Shown here one piece after another: positions 48,001 through 60,000 of a stretch of DNA of 64,000 bases. The position numbers and the translations under genes were made by a program. Source of the DNA: Haliclystus octoradiatus (lineage: Eukaryota > Cnidaria > Staurozoa > Stauromedusae > Haliclystidae); assembly GCA_916610825.1 (NCBI GenBank), contig OU744454.1, positions 1,718,501 through 1,782,500 of the forward strand, written 5' to 3'. A model generated the notes under the pieces. That model did no database searches and was not told where the DNA came from. It saw only the letters and a list, made by a program, of their open reading frames with translations. The number at the start of each line of letters is the position of its first letter. The first letter of the stretch is position 1.

Positions 48001-51000
48001 TTGCCTACTACATACAACTTACACAGATCACCCCATCAGCCAAGCACCAAATGCCAAATACAAGACTAGCAAACAGAGGCACCAAATTTAATTGTTACCA
48101 AGACACTAAGTTATGATATTTAGCTTAAGAGTAGCGCTGTGAAACATATAACTAACATAGCCTGAAACCTACCTTTAGTGGTATAAGATCAGACGACGAC
48201 CAGACAACATGACCATTAGATGAGTCTGTGATGACGTTTGCATAAGCCTAGAAAATTTAATTTAGAAAAAATCCTTCTCAATACAGTCAAACCTGTATAT
48301 AGCAACCAACTATGAGAGGTAGATAAACTGATCATTATAGACAGGTGGCCTTTAAATACAGGTTTGATTCAATAGAAGAAATTATTTTAGACATTGCAAG
48401 AGTGACCACTATAGACAGGTGGCCGCTGTATAGAGGTGATCGTTAGAACAGGTTTAACTGCAATAAAAATCTCACCTGTTGCAGGCTCAGCATCAATGTC
48501 TTTGTGAATGAAATTGGATTGACTTCTCTAGCTTTATTCATAGTAAATTTAATGATGTCAGAATAATTAGTGGCACTCTGCAGAATAAATTAAAATGTTA
48601 GTAACAATGTCATTGCAGTTTACATATATTCAGACATGACAATTGAAATTTCAAAAATAGTCTGAAATCTATGATATCTTGATAAATTTCAATGGAATTG
48701 AATGGGAAAAAGCAATAACTATAGTTGGCCCAAAATAGTCTGAAATCCGCTAAAAGTCTGAAAATTCTAATGTCTGAATATTCATCAACACAACAGTGTG
48801 ATAGTGAGTATAACATAAAGTATTATTTTCTGGTGAATGGCTTCTTTGCTTTGTTCTTTTTTACGTTCAAAAAGTATGCTATTTAAAAAACTTGAACGGA
48901 CATTATTTACAAACGGGAATTGGGTGTTGGCTTGTGCGAAGCGTGAATTTAGCAAATGCTATGATCTGAGAAATACAATTCCTAAGAACTACCTACCATT
49001 AAAGTTTCAAAACCACCCCTATAAGTGGCTACATGTTTCTGTAGCTATGTCTAAATACCCTGCTTAAAGAGACCAGTGGGTCTCAATCGCAACATTCCAT
49101 AGCTGGTTGTCAATTTATTATAGACATAACTTCTAACACTGGAATGAAATTTGGTATGTTTCTTCCTATAAATTGTAGCCTTTTTCTTCGTATAAACAAT
49201 AGGTTATAACAGCACATTGTCACTAGTGGTGCCGTTATAGACAGTTTCTACTGAAATAGTTTTCTATCATCATTATCTTACCATAATATTTACATGACCA
49301 ACATTTCAAAGCAACAGGTATTCAATATATTTGATGTTTTTGTTTACGTTAAATAATAATCGGTATACCTTTATTAGTTGTCCAAAGATTGGTGCTGCAA
49401 GACGTACATCGAATATATTAAAAGAAACCAGTTTACAAAATGCCCCCAAAACAACTCGCTTTCGATGGATATCACTACAATGATCATCTGATTCTTAAAA
49501 AATTAAAAACATTAAAATATTAAAACATTTCATAAAACAAGAATTAATTTATGCCTTTTAATTATTATTTGGTATTACTTGGCAAGGCTTAAAAAATCCC
49601 AAAATCGTTTTCTTTGTTTCTTGCTAATTTCCATACCCTGTAGATACCGCTGAGACCCTGCGTCGAAGTGTTTACTGCTGTCTTTGTTATCACAAAGATA
49701 GTACTCATTGATCTTTCAATGAAGCGAAGGAGGACCTAAGGGGGAACCAAAACTATCAGGTTTATAGCCTTTTCATTTGAGGATATAGCCTTGTCACTTT
49801 TAGGCTATAGACTTGCCATTTGAGCTAACCCCCAACAAGCAGTGTACGACAAAAGGTTCAGCCTTCTGGAATCCTAGGGGCATTACAGCTTTTTCTTCTG
49901 AATTTTCTTGTTGATATTTGACCAGAAAATCATTAAAAACATCAATTTTCTTCTGAATTTTGTCTACCCTTCCGGGATCTAGGATCCCCACTTTTGTCGG
50001 ACCCTGCCAACAAGTATTTCCACAGAAGTTGATGGAAATTTGAAACATACGCTGTATTTTTTGCCCCATAAATCAAGACAAAGAAAGTAACTGTTGTTAT
50101 AAACATGATTTGGATTGTTATTGCATCTAATTACATACCACTTGTTTCATCGTCATCTTGTTCTTCAGATGAAAAAACAAATGACATTACAAAATCTCTA
50201 GCACGTAATTGAATGGCAGTGTCTGCTTCAAATACAAGCCCAGCCAATACAGGAGCTGATAAAAATGAAATGAAACACTGTTAGCATCTCATTAAATCAA
50301 TTAAAATACAGTAGCATTGTCAACAATATCATAAAAAACATCATATACGTACTTACAGTTACATCAACAACTACTCATATAAAATAGGTGAATTTGCAAA
50401 GTCAGGGAGCCGTGATTTGTTAGCCGGAGTTGAAACGCACTGAAGCATGATGTAGCACGTACGGTAGGTAAATTGCAATACAACAAACTCTATGTAACAA
50501 CAGGCTTTGAGTTCAGAATGTATTTGTCACTATAATTATTAGATGTCATTTCTAGAGAGGTTAAATCATATAGAATGTGACATTTACGACAGTGATGACA
50601 AAATGAGATTGTGACAGTTATAGCAGATTTGAATTGATTGGGGATGGTCGATCAGTGTCAAGTGTTGTAAGAATCCAGATGATCATTAGACGACTTAAAA
50701 TATTTTTTTACATTTAATCATCATATTAATTATTTAACGAAGGAGGGAGAGAAGGGTACATTTATTGTTTAATCTTAACAAAGCTGTTATGATTCTCCAT
50801 TGGTCCATGGTTCTGTTGTCACTCCTGTGTGTAACACAATGATGTGAACATCTATTCCTCACGTCATTTCAAACATTATATATTTATTGATAGAGAAAAT
50901 TAAAGTACTTACATGTGTTCTTCAATTGATTTGCAAATATTACAAGTACATCTGAGAGAATAAGGTACGCCTATATATAAATGAACAGATATTACAAGTA

Positions 51001-54000
51001 CATCTGAGAGAATAAGGTACGCCTATATATAAATGAACAGATATTACAAGTACATCTGAGAGAATAAGGTACGCCTATATATAAATGAACAGATACATTA
51101 TCAATGAAAGCTCTTTACTTTTACAAGAACAAAAAACTCTTGAATTTTTGTCTCGATACATTTATTTATGTTTGCCAGGGAAGAAATAACAGATGAGCAG
51201 GGTCCGACAAAAGGTTCAGCCTTCTGGAATCCTAGGGGCATTTCAACTTTTTCTTCTGAATTTTCTTGTTGAAGTTTGACCAGAAAATCATTAAAAACAT
51301 CAATTTTCTTCTGAATTTTGTCTAGCCTTTCGGGATCTAGGATCTCAGGATCCCAACTTTTGTCGGACCCTACAGATGAGGACAGTAGGCCTAAGCGCTG
51401 AAGAGGGCCTGTTTGGAAAATTACTTTTACTGGTGGCGTAGGAGACAATGATAGATATGCAATGTGGGAGGAAAGTACATAGTTCCCTTGCTGAAGTGAA
51501 GTACGTAGATGGCTCTGGTCTAAACCTCTGTAGGATCTAGTTCATGAGTGCGAAATTGTCTAATTGATCATAAACATTTCAAGAACATTGTGTGTTATCT
51601 TTACATCATGTTATAATCATATTATAACTAATCCTATTCAACATATTGTAATGATTGTAATTAATAATTAAATCTCAATAAACACAGGAAATAAATAAAT
51701 GCGTTTAAAATTTTACCATCTGCCTTTGTTGTTGCCCATGAATGTCAGAATTTTTAAGGCTATGTCAAGAAATTAAAGTCGTATGCTCAACTTGTTGAAA
51801 AGTAGCATCTTATGATAATGTTTTATGCCGTGAATGATATTTTTACAAGCTTCTTTGTTAACTAAGCCTGATTGTGATGCGTGGCCTTATGTAAGAAATA
51901 TGAGCATGTGTCAGGGGACATGTGCTGAAGAGGGACGACACATAGACATGTTTTCATTTATCGCAACAACTCTCAGTTTATAACAGTGATGTTATTAAAT
52001 ATATATACTGTAGTAGATACCTGTTCTTGGACGGCTGCATTGCTGAATTGAATTAGTTCATCAAGTTGTGCAACAAATTTTTCAACACGTGTTTTGATGC
52101 TTCTAAGAATTGACTGGAATAGAATATAAATAAATATATATATATAAATGAAACTACGCAGAGTTAAATTAGCAGTTCATCAACCTCTTCATCTCTACGG
52201 ACATTGATGAACTGTTCACGCACATCAAATGGTCTGTTTTTCGGTGAGTTTTTCTGAACATTTCTAGGATTTCATAACATGTTTTCAGACATTGCACTAT
52301 TAAGCAATTAGCGCACAGCTATTGATATTTGGAGCACGAGAGGCACATAAGGAGAAAACGAGAAGGCATCAGAAAATCATGGAGCGACTGCGGCAAGTGA
52401 TTATTGCCTTCGAGTATTCTCTTTAATGTGTGTTCAATAGAGTCATTTTCCAGCCAGAACATACCTTATTTGGTTGATCAGTGTCAAGCGTTGTAAGATT
52501 CCAGATGATCATTAGATGATAACATGTCAAAGCATTGATAAGTATCTAATGAATAAATAATAAGAAATTAAAAACAGGTACATAAAAGTATCATATAATA
52601 TTATATAAAAATCAACCAATAATTTAATCTTTCCTCTTTTTGATCATTTTTCTACAGACTTAGTATTCTGGTATGCTTTTTTTCACATGGGTGGTTGATG
52701 AATCGGTTGGTTTTTATTTTTGGGACGTATGTGTGTTTTATGGCCGAATGCCCTTCTTGACAACAACCAAACAGTATTTCTGCCAGGTATTGAGCGCAAG
52801 ACTATGTGGGTCAAGGTGTAACACACTAACAACTGCACTCAGGGTCCGACAAAAGAGAAGGAATCCTACAATCATAGATTCCGGAAGGTTAGAGCAAATT
52901 CAGAAGAATATTGAAATTTTTATGATTTATTGGTCAAACTTCAACAACAAAATTCAGAAGAATATGTTGAAATGCCACTGGAATTCCAGAAGGCTGGACC
53001 CTCTGTAGGAACCTGACTTCATTACTACAATCCCAACCCATCTAAGGTAGAGAGGCAAAATAAATGAGCATCTAATTTTTAAATGGTATTTTTTCAGTTC
53101 ACAAATAAAACAGATTTTGATATTCTATAAAATTTGATTTGTACTAACTTCGTTTTCAACACTGGATGTTTTTGCTTGCTTCATAATCTTCATCAGATGT
53201 CCTTTGATCTCCCAATCTTCTAAATCATGGCACCTGTCAAATAAAGATTTCTAATAATAAATGATAAGAAATTGGTAATGCACACAGCATTCACAGATCG
53301 ATAATAGTGAAAAACAGTTCATGAATGATTCACTTCAGCTTAATTCAAGTCCTGAATAAATGATGATAATGATGATGAATTCTAGATTGTCCAATTTTCA
53401 TGAACTTTGTATGAATAGTTCATGAATTGCCACGAAAAGTCCATGAAAAATTTCATCAAAATTGGACGATTTATCGATCATGATCCGTTCATGACCTCAT
53501 GAACTGTCTTATCGCAGGGAATCACAGTTCTAGAAATAATTTAACAAAATCTAAATATACAGATATCGACTACTGGGATTATGTTAATTTCAATTTCATC
53601 CAACAATTTTATAATATTTAAGCAATCAATCATCATACCTTGATAATGAAGTCAGCCTTTTCAAATTGACATCAAGATCAAAGAAGAAATGGTCGTCTTT
53701 GTCGGCTTCCTTTGAATAATAGACAATCAAACAAAATATTTAGTTAAATGTAGCAAATTGGGATGATAATCAAGACTAATCTGCCACAAAGTCTATTGAA
53801 TTTGATCTGTAAGGTAACGACTGATATCATTTTTATCGTTTATTCAAAAACCAAGTAAGATTAAAGCTTTTCTTCAATAGGGTGGATGGTTAGTATAAAA
53901 GGATTTGAAGCATGTGAACATTTCAAGGCTGGAATGCCTTTCCTGGTAACAAACCAATAGTGCTTCTGCAAGGGATTGAGCCTGAGACCTTGCGGGTTAT

Positions 54001-57000
54001 GGTCAACAGCTCTAACCACTGAGCCCAAGACCACCTTAGACATTTACTATTATTTCTCTTGGCAAAAAGAGCAAAATTAGAGTCACGATGTCATGAGTGT
54101 CTTTGGTAGCAGGATAGAGCCTGCATAACTACTTCACTATATAAAATAATCAATATTACTTACTGTTGGAATACCATTGGAAATAGCTTGATCAAACTTG
54201 CCAAATACAGTGTCTATTATGGAGCTAATTGATACTTCCTGGAACAAGAAAAAAAACACAAGTGAAGTTACAAATTGTTGCACAATTCAACTCAAAACAA
54301 TGCAAAGAAGGTCAGGAAAATGCCCAAGCTCTGACAATGTAAACAAACAAACAAACATCCTCAATGGAGAAATGTAGTTACGAACTGAAATCAAGTACAA
54401 TTTTGTGATACCGGTCAGTTTAACCCTCTTTAAATGAAATTCGAAAAAGCATAAATTACTGTTTATCTGCTGTCTTAATTCCTTGTTAGATATTTTTGGA
54501 TAAGTGCAAATTCTGATAAATAATACAATAAAAATATTTTGCAGTTTTGAGTTGTAATTAATGTGATTAAGCTGTACAGTAAACTCAATCATCATCCTTT
54601 ATTTTAACATCTGCTCCATTGTTGAAAAAACTTCCAGCTGTATTGAATTTGATCAATAATGAAATAGTGGTCTTGTGGATTTACAAATGTTTTTTAAAAA
54701 AACCCTAGATTAGCTGGCTTTCATTTTCTCAGTATGTTTTTTAATAAAACCCTAGATTAGCTGGCTTTCATTTTCTCAGTATGTTTTTAAAAAAAAACCC
54801 TAGATTAGCTGGCTTTCATTTTCTCAGTATGTTTTTTAAAAAAACCCGGCAGGTCTAAAACCCGGACACAGGTAAAATGCCGGATAAGAAACACAGATAA
54901 AATTCCATTGTTCTTTCTTATTTCACACTTCTGCTCCCGCGTCTGGTTAACTCGCGTTCAGCGGCAGAAAACAACATCAAGTTAATATATTTTGAAACAA
55001 CGTTTATTCAAAACATGAGCATTTTAACGTTAACATCTTTAACATTCTAACTTAACGAAAACGTTAATTACAATCGAGTTGTATCATTCAAAACGTATAT
55101 CTATTTGAAATTATTATCTCAAGCAATACAATTTGTCAATTTAAAACCAATATACATTTACAGTTTTATATAATTCATAGTTTAATATAGTTAAATTTGT
55201 CAAAACCAATGCTGCGCTGTTATTATTTCTATTTGCGTTATTCTGCAGTATGATTGTGGTTCCGTTATGCCGTAGTTGATATTGCTATGTTCTATGTTTA
55301 TGGAAATTAGACAAATAAGATTTATTTTCGTGCCGGCACTAACTTGCTGATGAGTCCTGATCTCTGATCTGTTGTTGAGCAGTGATTCTTTAGCGCATAT
55401 AATTTCGTATTTCTCAACTAATGTATTATTTACAAAAACCGTGTTAATTCACGTGCAATTTATTTAGATATAAAGAACAAAAGTCATTTTGACTGTTGAA
55501 TGATTTAAATAAAAAGAGCAAATCGATCTGGAGATAAAGAGTCGATGAAGTATAAAATCTAATTTCAACGAAAAACCGATAATAACCGAAATACTTGACT
55601 AGCTCCAAGTCCCGCTTACTCTGATTTGCCGAATTTTGATGGTGGGTCACTTTACCAACATATCAAAACCGTCATCAAATAAGTGAGACTTCAACCGAAA
55701 TACTGGAGTTACAGCGTTTTATTTAGACAAAATAGATAAATCTAGACTTATGTAAAATGATCACCGGTGGTTGGAAAGTTAGTCAACCATAATTAGTCAA
55801 TTTGAAAGGTTGCTTCTAACTTATCAAAACTGGTTTCATTTTCATGAAAACTTTTTAATTTGTATTCATACATGTCCAGGTTTTACATTCAGTGATACTA
55901 CTAGTCATTGGCATAGTCTCGCTCTCATTTGAGAGACCATAATTATGGAACTTGTCTCGTTCAAAAAACGAAAAAAAAAAAAAAACTAATTTACAATACA
56001 CTAATATTTACTAATTTACAATATTATAATTAATAACTTACTTTTAAATTCGTATCAATGTATAAACGAGCATTTGCTCATTTTGGTTACGAATCGAAAT
56101 AAAATTATACACACACACACACGTTGCCTCTGAAAGTGAAATATCAGCATTTTGAAAACCCCTAAAAATATCCCCATATCAACTTGAATGGCTGTATCTG
56201 ATTACAGTCAATATATATTGTCATGAAATGTTTCCAATTATATCCGATATACATCTAATGACTATATATCATGATATCAAGCAAGGCCGAAAATAGTACG
56301 GGTGTAGGGGTATGTGACACCCCAACTTTTGATTTCGGAAGTTTTTGAAATATCTCTGTTTTGATTTGAGTTTTTTGTCTGGCATATTAGTAGTGGTTCA
56401 TTCACCAGAATACAATAAGAATTCTGAGTACTAACCGATATTGCTATCACCAGCCATTCTGGCGTTCCGTAAATAGAAAAAACAAAGTAGCATTAATTAA
56501 TGCCCCTATAAAATACCACTTGTTAGAATTTTCCCAGGAAATTTTTTTCGGGCAGCATGCCCCTACGCCTAATATGAAGAACAAAGGTCATTTTGACTTT
56601 GGAGTGATTTAAATAATAAAGAGCAAATCGATCTGGAGATATAGAGTCGAAGAAGTATAAAAATCCAATTTCAACGAAAAACCGATAATAACCGACATAC
56701 TAGTCTGCGTTACAGACCGCGATTCATTCACAAAATTATAGAATAGCTCTAAGTTCCGCCTACTCTGATTTGCCGAATTTTGATGGTTGGTCACTATGTC
56801 ACTCACATTAAAACAGACCCGGTTTTGAACCATAATTTTGTATATTTTTTGGAAAAACAGCGTCTTGCTTGCTAGAATCGCAAAAACATATACCATGCAT
56901 TTTTAATGGCATTTGGCAACCAACGGAAATCCACTGATTCTAAGTAAGTTACAAGTACAGCCTTTATTTCCAAACTCAATCAATTTACGCGAAATTAACA

Positions 57001-60000
57001 CAACAATCAAATGGCAAGGATATAGATAGATGTTTAATTAATCATGTAAAACACTTAATAATAATAATATACAAATCGACGTAGTTGGAAGCTAATTAGT
57101 GATGCATAATAAGGTTAATCCCTGAAGCAATCAATGCTTGTTTATTTGGGATGCCTCTAAATTTATAAAATGATTAAAGAAATGTTATATTTAGATAATT
57201 TGTAAAATTTAAAACAACATTTAAATAAGAAAAATTAACAATGAGAATGATAATAATAGTAATATTAAATATGGCTAAATGAACAGAATAAATTATAAAA
57301 TGTTTCAAATACATTTGAAAATAAAGAATTAACAACATTATAAAAGGTGTGAAATACATTTGAAAATATGATTTAATTACAATAGATAATAAACTCAGTT
57401 GGAAAACCAATTATATGGTTAATGAGGAGGAAAGAATTATGAAGGGGACTAGAAAAATGAGCAATGAAGAAATAAGATTTAATAGTCACAACAGATATTG
57501 CAGTTCTTGACAGTGCAGACATCATAGTATCTTTCTAGAAACAATGTTTTTAACTTCCTAGAAAAAAATTGAACTTGAAACCATTCCAGAGGGAAAGAAA
57601 CTGAAAACTGGGGTAATTTTGTAATGCAGATGTTTTTGCATGAGGTACGACAAAAATGTTTTGTATTCGACGATGACGTGGCTGAAAGACCAAAAACATT
57701 TTTAAAATGTGATGGAACTTTACCCTTGATGACATTATGCAGAAACAGTAAGACTTTAGAAGTGTAAAGATCCTCCAACTGAAGAATACCAAAGCGTTTA
57801 CATAAAGGTTCTGCATGGGTACGAGGTCTCACCCCCATAATAATTCGAATGCATTTTTTGTGTAAGATGTTTAACGAAAGGGAGGATTTACCATGTCCAT
57901 GACCCCATATTTCAATACAATACTCAAAATGGGGCTTGATCATACAGTTGTAAATTTGTAATTTGTGTTGCACAGAAAGAAAGTTTTTTAATCTAATTAA
58001 TGAATAAATGTTTTTTCTAATTTTGCTTTTGATAAAATTGATATGGGTAGACCAATTTAATTTATTGAGTCGTATAATGTCATTATATAGAGTCGTATAA
58101 TGACAATCCTAGTAAAGTTAGTCAACACTGTACATCTTGTCGGTATATAGAAACAAAAAAATTATATCCGGCTTTTTTAAGAAGCCATATACAAACAAGG
58201 ACAATTCCTGTGCTTTTCTAAAGGAGATGATGGATTTCGCAGGCTAATTGATGTACAATCACTAATTATAGACATTATAGAAGGAGTAATTCTAGCAATC
58301 ATCCAACATCGCAAATAGAGACAGTACATATGGACGTCTTCATTTCGAAATAATATATACTTGCGGAAATAATACACATAAAGGGTACTGTTATACACTG
58401 ATCTGATACTATGCACTCGATATAAGATCATTTGGGATTACAGGGTTTTTATCAAATCTATTAATCCCTGTAAAAGGTTGTTTTGAGATCGTTAATATAT
58501 TTAACAGTTATCAATTTTTAATTGATCTATGAAAAAAGAAACTAATAACAGATATTTGTCTTAGCTGGTAGTAAATAGATTTTGTTGCTTCGTGTATTAC
58601 TTTATGACTGCACACAGAACTCCGCAGTCATTTGAATTAGTACATTTAATACATTAGTTGAGAAATACGAAATTATATGCGCTATAATAATCACTGCTTA
58701 ACAAAAGATCAGAGATCAGGACTCATCAGCAAGTTCCGGCAATAAAATGCACGCAAACAAATCTTAGTTATCTAATTTCCATAAACATAGCCATATCAAC
58801 TACTGCATAACCGAGCCACAATCACACTGAAGAATAACGCAAATAGAAATAATAACAGCGCAGCATTGGTTTTGACAAATTTAACTATATTAAACTATGA
58901 ATTTTATAAAACTGTAAACGTATATTGGTTTTAAATTGACAAATTGTATTGCTTGAGATAATAATTTCAAATAGATATACGTTTTGAATTATACAATTCG
59001 ATTGTAATTAACGTTTTTGTTACGTTAGAATGTTGAATATTTCAACTTTAAAATGCTTGTTTTCTGCCGCTGAACGCGAGTTAACTAGACGCGGGAGCAG
59101 AAGTGTGATATACGGAAGAACAATGGAATTTTATCTGTGTTTTTTATCCGGCATTTTACCTGTGTCCGGGTTTTAGACCTGCCCAAAAAAACCCTTAGCT
59201 GGCTTTCATTTTCTCAGTATGTTTTTTAAAAAAACCCTAGATTAGCTGGCTTTCATTTTCTCAGTATGTTTTTTAATAAAACCCTAGATTAGCTGGCTTT
59301 CATTTTCTCAGTATGTTTTTAAAAAAAACCCTAGATTAGCTGGTTTTCATTTTCTCAGTATGTTTTTTAAAAAAACCCTAGATAAGATGGCTTTTATTTT
59401 CTCAGTATGTTTTTTAAAAAAACCCTAGATTAGCTGGCTTTCATTTTCCCAGTATGTTTTTAAAGAAACCCTAGATTAGCTGGCTTTCATTTTCTCAGTA
59501 TGTTTTTTAAAAAAACCCTAGATTAGCTGGCTTTCATTTTCTTAATAGAAATCTCATTCAAATTGTATTCATATTATAGCCGATTACATCACAACTTGCT
59601 ACGTTTACTTTTTCAGTTGCACAAATTAAATAATAACACCAATTATGAGATATCCAAGGTATCAAGGACTCACCACGTCATGCTTAAACGGAAAATCATC
59701 ATCGTTCAGATAATTTAGTACTTGAGAGCAAATATCCAAAAGCTATACAAAAGAAATATAATCACAAATTAAGAATGAACCTATCTATAGGGGCCACCTG
59801 TCTATAGGGGCCACCTGTCTATAGGGGCCACCTGTCTATAATGGTCGCTATAGTAATAAACAAAAACATTACATTAGTGAATCAAACCTGAGTACAAACA
59901 AGGGTGTTTAAGCTTCCTTCAAAATATAACTAGTTATAGCTACTGTTACTTGAACGGAAAAGCAGTTAGTTATTTTCAGAAGATATTTTTCATGAAAATA

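Larger units (their letters stand above)
54848..59183. mobile_element. 4.3-kb element with ~0.55-kb inverted ends
   Basis: The left arm (54848-~55428) and right arm (~58645-59183) are inverted copies starting GGCAGGTCTAAAACCCGG and including CAGGTAAAATGCCGGATAA, GTTAACTCGCGTTCAGCGGC and TTTCGTATTTCTCAACTAAT. The insert interrupts a 47-bp tandem array, and AAAAAAACCC flanks both sides, consistent with a ~9-10-bp target duplication. The interior holds two diverged direct copies of a ~200-bp unit (55455-55640, 56575-56830) and a LINE fragment. No transposase was recognised. It is a foldback or long-TIR DNA transposon, possibly Mutator-like, in the STAG intron between exons 59674 and 54164. Confidence 0.8.
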
